This document shows, in pieces, positions 15,373-22,769 of a DNA stretch of 36,421 nt. The stretch is taken from the NCBI GenBank assembly GCA_020425925.1, contig JAGQRB010000081.1, forward strand, positions 1 to 36,421, read 5' to 3'. Numbering within the stretch: the first letter of the stretch is position 1; the number at the start of each line of letters is the position of its first letter. The translations under genes and the position numbers were made by a program. This DNA comes from Planctomycetota bacterium (lineage in GTDB: Bacteria > Planctomycetota > UBA1135 > UBA2386). The notes beneath the pieces are model-generated. The model was not told the origin of the DNA and did no database searches. It saw nothing but the letters and a program-made list of their open reading frames with translations.

Positions 15373-16179
15373 ATGGACTTCTTTGCCTCACCAAACGCTC
15401 GCGCTGTTGGTCAATGCATCTACTGCGGGTGTAGCTCTGGTAAGCTGTCGAGAGAGCACGTCGTTCCGTATGGTCTCAATGGGCCCTGGGTCCTCTTGGG
15501 CGCGAGCTGCGCACCTTGCGCACAAATCACTGCCGAATTTGAGCGCACCGTTCTGCAAGAGCTTTGGCCGATGGCTCGACACATCTTAGGGTTGCAGACT
15601 CGACGCAAGAAAGATCTCAAGCAGCCGTGGCCGATCGTTGTAGAGCGCGGCAACCGGCAGGAGGAGGTGTTCGTTGCGCCGGATCGGTGCCCGCTGTATC
15701 TGCCAAGCCCCAGGCTGCGCTCACTGCGGGATCTCTCGACCTCGTCGGACCCCGATCCAATGCTCGAGTTCCGGCACATCGCGGGGCCCACGCTTCAGCA
15801 GATTGGGCCCGCCTATGATGCTGAGTTCGCGGGGGCAAGGCTTCGCTACAGACCGCATGACTTCCGCCGACTGCTGGCGAAAGTTGGCGTGTGCGCGGTT
15901 GTGTATGCGCTGGGGCTTGATCCACTTTCCGGCTCTTCACTTCCAGCCGCTATCGTCGACGAGACCTCGACATTCGACCACATCGTCGGTGCTTGGACTG
16001 GAGAGCCGGTCAATCCGTCGGGTGGCGGCCTCCACGAAATGCGGGTCAAGACCACCGGGTGCGACCTGCATGTCATCGTCAGGCTCTTCGCTCAATTTGG
16101 CGCCCCAGAGTACCATGTAGATCTCGGCGCGGCCAACCCAGCGTTCGTTGACTCCGAGAAATGGCCGTTCAGAGCTTGA
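15373..16179 (+). CDS. HNH-type zinc-finger protein A
   Basis: 268 residues. N-terminal zinc-binding HNH-like core: C15-x2-C18 (CIYCG), then SREHVVP with H29, and C46-x2-C49 (SCAPC). This is the layout of HNH nucleases of the HNH_5/McrA-like type, where the His after the first cysteine pair is catalytic. The remaining about 210 residues are not recognised and presumably recognise the target. It shares the layout, but little sequence, with proteins at 20767-21621 and 22770-23597. GC is visibly lower than in the host genes, consistent with recent acquisition. It converges with the gene at 16327-16869. A solitary defence or homing nuclease is plausible; nuclease activity is inferred from the motif only. 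Confidence 0.7.
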   Translation: MDFFASPNARAVGQCIYCGCSSGKLSREHVVPYGLNGPWVLLGASCAPCAQITAEFERTVLQELWPMARHILGLQTRRKKDLKQPWPIVVERGNRQEEVFVAPDRCPLYLPSPRLRSLRDLSTSSDPDPMLEFRHIAGPTLQQIGPAYDAEFAGARLRYRPHDFRRLLAKVGVCAVVYALGLDPLSGSSLPAAIVDETSTFDHIVGAWTGEPVNPSGGGLHEMRVKTTGCDLHVIVRLFAQFGAPEYHVDLGAANPAFVDSEKWPFRA

Positions 16180-16270
16180 GTCTCTGTGGTGCCCAACAAG
16201 GACCTTGGAGCCGACGGGTGCCGGAGCGGCGCTTGTCGGCTGATGGCCAAAGACCTTTGGCCTGCCCCAT

Positions 16271-16294
16271 GCGCGTTCCCTTCAGCAATTCGCC
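16271..16294 (-). repeat. Dispersed site, degenerate copy
   Basis: GCGCG then TTCCCTTCAGCA matches copy 4 (GTCGCA then TTCCCTTGAGCA) over most positions, but the right arm is lost. It lies in the spacer between the HNH-A gene and the 180-residue gene, as expected of a boundary element. The 11-mer TGCGCGTTCCC also occurs in the spacer at about 23654-23664. Confidence 0.35.
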
Positions 16295-16326
16295 GTCAGG
16301 CCTTGTCCAGGTTTTTGCCGAGTTCA

Positions 16327-16869
16327 CTATTCGCTGACAAGTTCCGTCGGCGGTCGGAGCGGAGCATTCCGAAACCCGCGGACGGCCGCCCAAAGAGCCT
16401 TCTCGAGGGTCTCGCCAACCGAGATCGCCGTCCTCCGACGCTTCTTGTGTGGACCTGTCGTTATGCCCAGTTGATCGGAGAACCGGACGCCCCACTTACC
16501 ATTGGCCATTTGCGCCGCAACGAGCCTCACGTCCCAACCGCCACAGATGTCGTCTGTCTGGTCGAGGAGGTCCCGTTGGTCGAACTGCCACCGGTAGGGC
16601 TCTTCGACGCCGGCCCTTGTCATGCGGCTGTACTCGGGCGTCGGTCGCAATACCAAGACGGGCCCGAGAGTGACCCAGGACTTGTCTCCGGCGCGCTCGA
16701 TTCCGAAGCCGATCTGGCCCCGTGTCCTCCCCCACATCTCTGGAAGCACCAGGTCGTCCGTAGTGAGGCGGGTCTCAGATGCCATATCCAGGAACGCCGT
16801 GCAACACGCGTAGTGTTGCTCTGCTCCGTTCCACTTCACGACTTCAACGATGAGTTCTTCGAAACGCAT
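16327..16869 (-). CDS. Unknown 180-residue cytoplasmic protein
   Basis: 180 residues, no signal peptide or membrane segment; family not recognised. It opens MRFEELIVEVVKW, has several aromatic-rich beta strands (PYRWQFDQRDLLDQ, GKWGVRF) and a basic patch PHKKRRR near residue 143. The C-terminus is a helix (ETLEKALWAAVRGF). It is alone between two dispersed sites and convergent with HNH-A; a cognate-partner or anti-nuclease role would be guesswork. A promoter is placed so close (-10 at 16876-16881) that the mRNA may be leaderless. GC is lower than the host average. Confidence 0.65.
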   Translation of the reverse strand: MRFEELIVEVVKWNGAEQHYACCTAFLDMASETRLTTDDLVLPEMWGRTRGQIGFGIERAGDKSWVTLGPVLVLRPTPEYSRMTRAGVEEPYRWQFDQRDLLDQTDDICGGWDVRLVAAQMANGKWGVRFSDQLGITTGPHKKRRRTAISVGETLEKALWAAVRGFRNAPLRPPTELVSE

Positions 16870-16875
16870 TGGACT

Positions 16876-16906
16876 ATTGTAAGCAGCGGGTCGCCGGAGC
16901 GGTCAA
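16876..16906 (-). promoter_or_regulatory. Promoter of the 180-residue gene, possibly leaderless
   Basis: On the minus strand TTGACC (16906-16901), a 19-base spacer, then TACAAT (16881-16876). Both hexamers are close to the sigma-70 consensus although the spacer is long. Transcription would begin at or within a base or two of the ATG at 16869, leaving no room for a ribosome site. Confidence 0.5.
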
Positions 16907-16913
16907 GCGCGAT

Positions 16914-16930
16914 GTTCTGCTGTGCAGAAC
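16914..16930. promoter_or_regulatory. 17-nt inverted repeat upstream of the 180-residue gene
   Basis: GTTCTGC (16914-16920), TGT, GCAGAAC (16924-16930): a perfect 7-bp inverted repeat directly upstream of the -35 hexamer at 16901-16906. It may be an operator. A single GCAGAAC also lies upstream of HNH-A at 15302-15308. Confidence 0.4.
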
Positions 16931-16948
16931 TCTATGCGGCGATCGGAT

Positions 16949-16972
16949 GTCGCATGCCATCGGAAATGCGAC
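16949..16972 (+). repeat. Dispersed 24-nt site, copy 2 (in the 16870-17180 spacer)
   Basis: GTCGCAT, ten bases, ATGCGAC, with CGGAA before the right arm. The 7-bp arms are perfect; an outer CGGA/TCCG pair (16944-16947 with 16976-16979) can extend the stem. It lies in a 311-bp divergent spacer that otherwise holds only the promoter elements listed separately. Confidence 0.7.
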
Positions 16973-17086
16973 CTGTCCGGGCGTCTTTCGCGCGCGTGCT
17001 GCCGCCACCGCTTGTGACGGTGGAAACGGCTTCGGGAGAGTCGACACAAGGCTCCCTCGCGTCGCGCCTTGCGTCGAGGCGCCAGC

Positions 17087-17115
17087 TCGACGTCCGGTGC
17101 CACCAGTGCTAGTCT
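17087..17115 (+). promoter_or_regulatory. Putative promoter of the DUF5681-like gene
   Basis: TCGACG (17087-17092), 17 bases, then TAGTCT (17110-17115) preceded by TGC, an extended -10. The hexamers match the consensus only partly. It would give a leader of about 60 bases ending in a strong AGGAGG ribosome site at 17167-17172. Confidence 0.35.
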
Positions 17116-17180
17116 GATCCACGAGTCGAACCGTCCAAGCGCACCTCCAAGTCGGCCACGTTCCGCAGGAGGTGATCGCC

Positions 17181-17663
17181 ATGGACAACCCAGAACCGAC
17201 GCGCGACAGCAACGGTCGCTTCGCCCCGGGCAACCCCGGCGGACCCGGACGCAGCCGGGGCCGGGGCTACGAGCTGCTCCGCGCCGCCCAGGAAGCGGTC
17301 ACCCCCGAGCACATGACTGCGATGATGCGAAGGGCGCTCCGGATGGCGCTCGAAGGCAACCTCAGCGCGATGCGCTTCGTGGCCGAGCGGACCCTCGGCC
17401 GGCCGGCGGACGCGCCCGCCGCGGGAGAGCCGCTCGACGTCTCCCTGCCGAAGCTGGTCGGCATCGACGACTGCCTCGCGGCGATCGACCGCGTGAACGA
17501 CGCGATGGTCCGCGGCGCGATCACGGTCGAGGTCGCGAAGGCGTTCCTGGACATGATCCAGGTGCGAGTGAAAGCCATCGAGGTCAAGGACCTCGAGCAG
17601 CGGCTCACGGCGCTGGAGGAGTCGGCCTCGGCCGTCGACCTCGGGGGCCGTCGCCGGTTCTGA
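17181..17663 (+). CDS. DUF5681-like small protein
   Basis: 160 residues. The N-terminal phrase RDSNGRFAPGNPGGPGRSRG (residues 7-26) is the signature of DUF5681, found next to phage packaging and methyltransferase genes. The rest is helical: a REALRMALEGNLSAMRF-like helix, and a C-terminal leucine-containing helix that may be a coiled coil (about 118-150). The ATG at 17181 has a perfect AGGAGG eight bases upstream, so it is preferred over GTG at 17172. The 3' end overlaps the convergent gene at 17605-18456 by 59 bp. Function unknown; proximity to a ParB-domain methylase is typical of prophages. Confidence 0.72.
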   Translation: MDNPEPTRDSNGRFAPGNPGGPGRSRGRGYELLRAAQEAVTPEHMTAMMRRALRMALEGNLSAMRFVAERTLGRPADAPAAGEPLDVSLPKLVGIDDCLAAIDRVNDAMVRGAITVEVAKAFLDMIQVRVKAIEVKDLEQRLTALEESASAVDLGGRRRF

Positions 17664-18456
17664 CGGCGTGCCAGAGCCCCGTCTTCGCCAGTTCGGAGAG
17701 CTCGGCCAGGCTCGGTTCCCGTTCATCTCCGATGTTCCGCGCCAGCCGGTCGAGCAATGCCATCGCCCTGCTCACATCCATCCCCTGTCGGTGCGCCTGC
17801 AGAAGATCGAGGCCGAGGTTCACGAGGACCCCCTCCAGGAGCAGCTCGTCATCCGGGAGCACACTGTCCCCGAAGAAGGCCGCAAGGGCTTCGCTCTGCG
17901 CGTCCATCCAGCTCGGGTCATCCTGCGGGATGCGACCCCGGAAGTTGTCCAGCCGAACGAACAGCCGCTTCGCCTCGGCCTCGTACGGCGGGATCGCGAG
18001 CTTCCCCGGGTAGCCGCAGACGTGCAGCGCCACGCAGCCGTAGCCGGGGACGCCATGCCGTGCGGCGAACCCCGGATTCTGGACGTCACCACCCCAGGCG
18101 ACTTCGGTTGCGATCACGGAACGGGCGAGGTTGCGAAGCGGCTGACTCTCGAACAACGCCTCGTCGAACAGCAGCCCCCGGACCGTCGGGGGCCATTCGT
18201 CGCGAGGTCGCTGCCGATCCTGGTAGGCGACGGCTGCCTGGCGCACCCGCCTGGTCAGCACAGCTCCCTCCACGGGCGGGGCTTCGGCGCCGCCGCGCAA
18301 GGCCTGCTGCACGACCTCGTAGGCAACGTGGACGTGCTCGTGGAGTTCGCCGAACATGGTGAACCACTCGTACGCTTCGCGAAGCAGATGCTTGCGAACC
18401 GGCGAGGCGTCGATCGCGTAGGCGACCCGCTCGATGCGCTTGTCGCGAGCGCGCAT
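17605..18456 (-). CDS. Unknown protein, downstream paralogue of a tandem pair
   Basis: 283 residues, no signal peptide, mostly helical; family not recognised. Its core aligns with the preceding gene product (18456-19217): RIER with RINR at the start, a central GYP with GWP, then LFVRLDNF with LDRLLEQQ, ALAAFFGDSVLPDDELLL with ALSAFLTSGILPSEPRFL, and LLDRLA with SFDAIA. The C-terminal 20 residues are Arg/Pro-rich and overlap the convergent DUF5681-like gene by 59 bp. Its ATG shares one base with the upstream stop (TGATG), so the pair is coupled. With the ParB-methylase it forms a three-gene operon, suggesting a role tied to DNA modification or packaging (inference). Confidence 0.72.
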   Translation of the reverse strand: MRARDKRIERVAYAIDASPVRKHLLREAYEWFTMFGELHEHVHVAYEVVQQALRGGAEAPPVEGAVLTRRVRQAAVAYQDRQRPRDEWPPTVRGLLFDEALFESQPLRNLARSVIATEVAWGGDVQNPGFAARHGVPGYGCVALHVCGYPGKLAIPPYEAEAKRLFVRLDNFRGRIPQDDPSWMDAQSEALAAFFGDSVLPDDELLLEGVLVNLGLDLLQAHRQGMDVSRAMALLDRLARNIGDEREPSLAELSELAKTGLWHAVRTGDGPRGRRPRPTPPAP

Positions 18457-19217
18457 CAGCGCCTCTCTTCGGTCGCCGCGACCTGCAGCTCGCCGAGTCG
18501 CCCCAACGCAGCTTCACGATCTGCTGGGCTCCCGGTCGCGATGGCGTCGAATGACGCGAGCAAGTCCTCGCTGCCCCTACCGAAGTAGTGACCGTGCAGC
18601 GCGAGCTGTTCGCTTGTCGTCAGCACGAACGGAAGGAACCGCGGCTCGGACGGTAGTATTCCGCTCGTCAAGAAGGCCGAGAGAGCCCGTCCCGCTCCCC
18701 TGTCCCACTCCGCGTCACTGCGCGGCCGGTTCGCCTGAACGATGCCTTGCTGCTCGAGCAGGCGATCCAGCTGCGCTCGGTACTGCGGGCGCACGTAATC
18801 CTGCGGCCAGCCGAGCAGGCGCATGCTGATGGTCGCGAGGTTCGTCGGCTCCATCTCCGGCCCGATCAACGCGGCATCGGTCGGGTCGTAGCCGGCCTGG
18901 ACTATCGCGCGGAGCAGGAGCCGCGCGAGGGCACGAGCCGGCCCGAGCGAGCAGCAGGCCTCGCGGAACAGCATCTCACGGGTCCCGCCGTAGGGCTGAT
19001 ACAGCGGTCGGTCTCCGGCCCGCGCGAGGTCGTCTGCATCGGGCGGAAGCGGCTTCCTCGCGTGCAACACGCGCTCCAGCACCCGCCACGCGAGAGGGTT
19101 GTCGTCTGGCAGGACGCCGCGGTCGAGGAATCGAGCGTAGGCCTCGTCGATCGCTTCGTAGCGGTAGGGGAACCGGTTGATGCGATCCTGCGCCGCCTGC
19201 AGACGTCGGGTGTTCAC
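18456..19217 (-). CDS. Unknown protein, upstream paralogue of a tandem pair
   Basis: 253 residues from the GTG at 19217; family not recognised. This start is chosen because it overlaps the methylase stop in a GTGA, and upstream codons in the frame are arginine-rich shadow of the methylase. The protein is helical, with RINRFPYRYEAIDEAYARFL at about 10-29, FREACCSLGPARALARLLLRAI in the middle and GILPSEPRFLPFVLTT late. It aligns with the next gene product over most of its length (see that entry), so the two arose by duplication. No catalytic motif is evident. Confidence 0.72.
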   Translation of the reverse strand: MNTRRLQAAQDRINRFPYRYEAIDEAYARFLDRGVLPDDNPLAWRVLERVLHARKPLPPDADDLARAGDRPLYQPYGGTREMLFREACCSLGPARALARLLLRAIVQAGYDPTDAALIGPEMEPTNLATISMRLLGWPQDYVRPQYRAQLDRLLEQQGIVQANRPRSDAEWDRGAGRALSAFLTSGILPSEPRFLPFVLTTSEQLALHGHYFGRGSEDLLASFDAIATGSPADREAALGRLGELQVAATEERR

Positions 19218-20491
19218 GGTTCGAGCCCTCGCTCGGCGGCGATCTCGGCGAACGATCGACCGTCGCCGTCCAGCGTCGCCTGCTCGCCAGTCGCCTTCTG
19301 CCAGCGGCGGATCGCGACGTCGACGAACGGCGGGGAGATCTCGATTGCGCGACACCGGCGGCCGGCGCGTTCCGCGGCGATGATCTGTGACCCACTGCCG
19401 GAGAACGGCTCGAAGACGACGTCACCGGGCGCGGTGTGCTTCTTGATCGGGCGGACGAAGAGCTCGACGGGCTTCGAAGTTGGATGTTCGGTCGACACCC
19501 GAGCCTTGCCCTCCCAGTCGACTTCCCAGACCGAGTCGTGTTCGTGCACGCCGTCGTGCTCCGGCTTGTCGCCCTGCCGCCAGCCCATCACGCAGGGCTC
19601 GTGCCGGAAGTGCCAGTAGACGCGGCCGAACACGGGCGTCGGCTTCACCCAGATGATCTGCTGGTGGTCGAGGATGCCGAGATCCCGCCAGATGCGCTGG
19701 ATGTCGCCACACCGCTTGTGCGCGTGCCAGCAGTAGATCGCGCCCTTCGGTCCAAGGATCTCGAGGACGTTTGCGAACACGGCGCGGAAGAAGCCGTCGG
19801 CGTCCTCGATGTCGATCTCGCGGTAGGTGGCGGTCCAGTCCTTGCCCGAGTCGTTCGGGCGCTCGCCCGTGTAGTCGACGAGGTACGGCGGGTCGGTCGC
19901 GACAAGCGCGGCTTGGTCGCCGGCCATGACGCGGAGCACGTCCTCCAGGTTGGTAGAGTCACCGCAGAGCAGGCGATGCTCGCCGAGGACCCAGAGGTCG
20001 CCGGGCTGGGCGATGGCGACAGCTGGCGGTTCCTCGGGACCGTCGTCGGTCAGGTCCTTGTCGACCTTCTCCTGTTCGCGCAGCTGCTGGACCAGGGCAT
20101 CGAGGTCGTCCTCGGTGTAGCCGACGCCGTCGAGGGCGTCCTCGGCCTTGAGCTGCTCCAGAAGGGCGGCCAGCTCGGCGTCGTTCCACTCTGCGAACTC
20201 GTGGGTGCGGTTGTCGGCGATGGCGAAGGCGGTGGCGGCCAAGTCATCCCCGTCGAACCACCACACTGGCACCTCGGTCATCCCGAGGCTCTGGGCGGCC
20301 TTCAGGCGCGTGTTGCCGGCGACAACCTCACCCGAGCGCCGGGCGACGATGGGCTGCTGCCAGCCGAACCGGCGCAGGGAGGCCGCAACGTGGGGGACGG
20401 CCGCGTCGTTCAGGCGCGGGTTGGCGGGGGAGCAGAACAGGCGGTCGATCGGGACGGTCTCGACCGGCGACGGAGCAGCGCGCTTCGACAA
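19214..20491 (-). CDS. ParB-domain DNA adenine/cytosine-N4 methyltransferase (beta class)
   Basis: 425 residues. Residues about 10-100 are a ParB/sulfiredoxin-like domain (VPIDRL, GNTRLKAAQSLG at 59-70, IADNRTHE). Residues about 165-410 are an amino-methyltransferase: DPPY at 200-203 precedes FSGSG at 363-367, the beta-class order of N6-adenine or N4-cytosine methylases. CWHAHKR and PTSKP motifs lie between. Such ParB-methylase fusions are common in prophages, where methylation protects the phage genome. A TTG at 20491 is chosen: it has GAGG six bases upstream and places the ParB domain right at the N-terminus; a far upstream ATG would add an arginine-rich tail. The stop overlaps the next gene (GTGA). 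No cognate restriction enzyme is adjacent. Confidence 0.88.
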   Translation of the reverse strand: MSKRAAPSPVETVPIDRLFCSPANPRLNDAAVPHVAASLRRFGWQQPIVARRSGEVVAGNTRLKAAQSLGMTEVPVWWFDGDDLAATAFAIADNRTHEFAEWNDAELAALLEQLKAEDALDGVGYTEDDLDALVQQLREQEKVDKDLTDDGPEEPPAVAIAQPGDLWVLGEHRLLCGDSTNLEDVLRVMAGDQAALVATDPPYLVDYTGERPNDSGKDWTATYREIDIEDADGFFRAVFANVLEILGPKGAIYCWHAHKRCGDIQRIWRDLGILDHQQIIWVKPTPVFGRVYWHFRHEPCVMGWRQGDKPEHDGVHEHDSVWEVDWEGKARVSTEHPTSKPVELFVRPIKKHTAPGDVVFEPFSGSGSQIIAAERAGRRCRAIEISPPFVDVAIRRWQKATGEQATLDGDGRSFAEIAAERGLEP

Positions 20492-20557
20492 GGAACACCT
20501 CGGGCGGGATCGGGAGCCGCTTGGAGGTGGCCTTGGACGGGGGCTCGGTCGGGCGCG

Positions 20558-20566
20558 AGTGTAGCA
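20558..20566 (-). promoter_or_regulatory. Extended -10 promoter of the methylase operon
   Basis: On the minus strand TGC followed by TACACT (20563-20558), an extended -10. No good -35 is seen at 16-18 bases; instead dispersed site copy 3 (20589-20612) lies where a -35 and activator would bind. The leader to the TTG at 20491 would be about 60 bases. Confidence 0.4.
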
Positions 20567-20588
20567 CGCAGGGCGCGACCGCCGGAGG

Positions 20589-20612
20589 GTCGCATTTCCC
20601 CACGCATGCGGC
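20589..20612 (-). repeat. Dispersed 24-nt site, copy 3 (in the 20492-20766 spacer)
   Basis: On the minus strand GCCGCAT, ten bases ending GGGAA, ATGCGAC. One arm base differs from the consensus. It lies in the divergent spacer between the methylase operon and the second HNH gene, 14 bases from the CTACGGT hairpin. Confidence 0.68.
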
Positions 20613-20625
20613 CTGCAAATACCGG

Positions 20626-20644
20626 CTACGGTCTCCAACCGTAG
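20626..20644. other. CTACGGT hairpin next to site copy 3
   Basis: CTACGGT (20626-20632), CTCCA loop, ACCGTAG (20638-20644): perfect 7-bp stem. CTACGGTC followed by CCAACC nearby is also found beside site copy 6 (from 28219), so it may belong to the same repeated unit. Confidence 0.45.
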
Positions 20645-20766
20645 GGCCAGCTATCGCGGACCGCCTGGTTGAACGGTTGTTTGCTTCGACGCGCGTCACG
20701 TCACGAGGGGCACGCCATTCGACCGCTTGCGGCTGGGCATCCGGACCACTACGGTTGCTCTGGGCG

Positions 20767-21621
20767 ATGGTTACAAGCTGTATCTTCTGCGGTGACCTGG
20801 AACTCACTCCGGAGCACGTCTTTTCCAAGTGGATATCGAAGGCGCATCCGAAGGAGACTTTCACGGGAGAGGGGCACCATGCCTACGGGATTGTCTTGAG
20901 CAATCCAGAAGCAGACGATTTGGACAACTTGTGGGAAAAGCGAAGAGAGCTGTACAACTCTGGCGATTGCAGGGTGTCTCGACTGGCTGCGCGCGCAGCG
21001 AGCGCAGTCGTCGTATGCAGGAAATGTAACAACGGGTGGATGAGTCTCTGCGAACAGAAGCTAAGAACCTTCATGAAGCCGTACATCGAAGTGGATAAGC
21101 CGTCGAATCCGATGTACCTACGGCTGGCGTCCTCGCAGTGGGATACTTGCGCGCATTGGGTCGCCATGAAAGCAGCGGTCATTGCTGCAGATGCGGGTTA
21201 TTTGTTACCCGCCGGTGACCTCTTCAATATCAAGGATGGCAGGATCCCACCAGACGCCAGGATTGAATACATGCCAAGTTCAGTAGCTGCGGATGCCTAT
21301 GGCGTTGTCGTGCATGGGATTAGATCGAAGGAAACTGGTGACTTGAGGTGCGCGGTTGTAGCCATTCGATTCACCGGTCAGATGTTCCGTTACGCATGGG
21401 CGGGAATTCCAGGCAAGCGATTGAAGTCAGGCGGTGCCTTCCTCACTTGGAGTGTGCAACCTCGCACCAAGGTTCCGATAATGCAGTGGGCTGAGGATTT
21501 GGTGAAGAGAGGTTTCCGACGCTTCGAGAGTTACATGAAGGAACTCGATGAGTTCGCTTCGGACGTTGACTTGGAGGATGTCCCTCCGGGTGAAGGAACC
21601 AACGTCGATGGAGTCGGGTAG
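20767..21621 (+). CDS. HNH-type zinc-finger protein B
   Basis: 284 residues from the ATG at 20767. HNH-like core at the very N-terminus: C5-x2-C8 (CIFCG), LTPEHVFSKW with H17, and C84-x2-C87 followed by NN (CRKCNNGW). The two zinc pairs are about 75 residues apart, separated by an acidic/basic insertion. The C-terminal 190 residues are not recognised (AHWVAMKAAVIAADAGYLL, TGQMFRYAWAGIPG). Codon use and base composition are clearly more AT-rich than in the host genes, pointing to transfer. The gene stands alone between site copy 3 and a degenerate site. Starts further upstream would put arginine-rich residues before the zinc finger. A defence or mobile nuclease is inferred. Confidence 0.72.
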   Translation: MVTSCIFCGDLELTPEHVFSKWISKAHPKETFTGEGHHAYGIVLSNPEADDLDNLWEKRRELYNSGDCRVSRLAARAASAVVVCRKCNNGWMSLCEQKLRTFMKPYIEVDKPSNPMYLRLASSQWDTCAHWVAMKAAVIAADAGYLLPAGDLFNIKDGRIPPDARIEYMPSSVAADAYGVVVHGIRSKETGDLRCAVVAIRFTGQMFRYAWAGIPGKRLKSGGAFLTWSVQPRTKVPIMQWAEDLVKRGFRRFESYMKELDEFASDVDLEDVPPGEGTNVDGVG

Positions 21622-21648
21622 TCGACGCCAGGTTCCGGACCGGCGCCT

Positions 21649-21676
21649 GTCCGATGCTTGCTTGAGGGAATCGGCC
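21649..21676 (+). repeat. Dispersed site, degenerate copy with 14-nt centre
   Basis: GTCCGAT (21649-21655), 14 bases ending GAGGGA, then ATCGGCC. The left arm equals that of copy 6 read on the minus strand, and the GGGAAT junction is kept, but arm pairing is imperfect. It separates the HNH-B and PIN genes; the rest of the 21622-21839 spacer shows nothing else. Confidence 0.4.
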
Positions 21677-21839
21677 GGACTTGCTGTGAGATCCCGGCGT
21701 CTCGGGTGTAGGCGGAGAGTGCAGTGCGCCTCGGACCCGACCGACGCTCGTCCTGCCCCCTGTTTTCGCTATGCTCAGCGGCGTCGACGTGCAGACTTCC
21801 TCGCCGGAGAATGCAAACCGCTGGCGACCACCTTCGACG

Positions 21840-22691
21840 ATGCTCTACCTGGACACCTCGGCCATTCGCCACTTGGCAGATGAAGAGCGGTACGCTGCTC
21901 TTCGCGGAGAGCTTGTCCGGCGCGCTGCGTTCGGACCCGTGTTTTGCACCAGCATCCTCGCACTCGAGGAGATTTTCACGTCGACCAGAGAGAACCCGCA
22001 GGCTCGCGACGCGGCTTTCCGGCTGCTGCGGCAACTGGTCCCCGAAGGTGTGCTGTGGCATTGGCACCCTGTTGTGCGACAGTGGGTTTCTGCGCCCACC
22101 GAGTTCAGGCCATCGCCCTGCTGGGAAACCCGTCCATGGAGTGCTCTGGGAGCCAGCATCAGAGAGCAAGACGTAATACGGATGCGGGAAGAGCAGGAGA
22201 AGCTACAGGATGGCGCGCAGCGGTTTCGCGACGCCGTGGCCCGGGATCTCACACAGTCGGGGCACTTGGACTGCTCCGCAGAGAAGGCTTCCTTCTGGGC
22301 GAATCCGGCCAGCGTCGTGCAGAAGGCCGGCGAGCTGAGTGACTACCTGTTCGGCGTCCGGGGCAACTTGGCGGCCCTCATGCACAGCCTAGGCAGGGTC
22401 TCCGACGCCGATGCCTGCTGGAAGGCCAGGGGGAACCTCTGGGTCCGAATGTGCGCGCGGCACCTCGTGATCGGCGTCGTTCGCCGGGTTTGCGGACGGA
22501 CAAGTGACAACAACCTGCGGGGCGAGCTCTATGACAACATCCACATTGCGTTCAGTTCGGTGGCCGATGGAATCGTCACGCAGGACCGCTGGCTGCGTCG
22601 CTCGGTGAGCATGTGGGAGGGTGCGCAACAGCGCCATGTAGCGTTGTCGCTGGACGATTTGCCTGCGGCACTTGATACCAAGACCGGATAG
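21840..22691 (+). CDS. PIN-like domain protein
   Basis: 283 residues, much longer than VapC toxins (about 130). It starts MLYLDTSAI with D5, the first PIN acidic residue; E43/E44 in LALEEIF fit the second; D232 (YDNIHIAF) and D249 (GIVTQDRW) fit the last two, with the typical phrase IxxAxxxxDGIVTxD. A long helical insertion (about 60-220) separates the halves. This is a Mg-dependent RNase fold; solitary large PIN proteins occur in defence and toxin loci. No antitoxin gene is adjacent. The ATG at 21840 puts the first strand at the N-terminus; an alternative ATG at 21771 would add 23 polar residues. It is bounded by a degenerate site and by site copy 4, 22 bp after its stop. Confidence 0.72.
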   Translation: MLYLDTSAIRHLADEERYAALRGELVRRAAFGPVFCTSILALEEIFTSTRENPQARDAAFRLLRQLVPEGVLWHWHPVVRQWVSAPTEFRPSPCWETRPWSALGASIREQDVIRMREEQEKLQDGAQRFRDAVARDLTQSGHLDCSAEKASFWANPASVVQKAGELSDYLFGVRGNLAALMHSLGRVSDADACWKARGNLWVRMCARHLVIGVVRRVCGRTSDNNLRGELYDNIHIAFSSVADGIVTQDRWLRRSVSMWEGAQQRHVALSLDDLPAALDTKTG

Positions 22692-22712
22692 CCACAGGTG
22701 CATCCGAACCGA

Positions 22713-22736
22713 GTCGCATTCCCTTGAGCATGTGGA
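22713..22736 (-). repeat. Dispersed 24-nt site, copy 4 (between convergent genes)
   Basis: On the plus strand GTCGCAT then TCCCTTGAGC then ATGTGGA; the conserved half AGGGA-ATGCGAC is on the minus strand and the other arm is weak. It lies between the stops of two convergent genes (22691 and 22770), so it cannot serve as a promoter operator. Confidence 0.6.
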
Positions 22737-22769
22737 GCATCAAGACGCCGAATGGGAGGCGGACCCGGT

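Noticed and set aside
14873-15394. Minus-strand open frame across the recombinase start and spacer
   Set aside because: It overlaps the recombinase in another frame and shows no coherent domain; the 24-nt site lies within it.
19218-19228. GGTTCGAGCCC as a possible attR (tRNA T-loop like)
   Set aside because: Only 8-9 bases match and they lie inside the methylase coding end; the acceptor and anticodon parts of the tRNA are absent.
21840-22691. VapBC toxin-antitoxin locus
   Set aside because: The PIN-like protein is about twice VapC length and no small antitoxin gene is adjacent.
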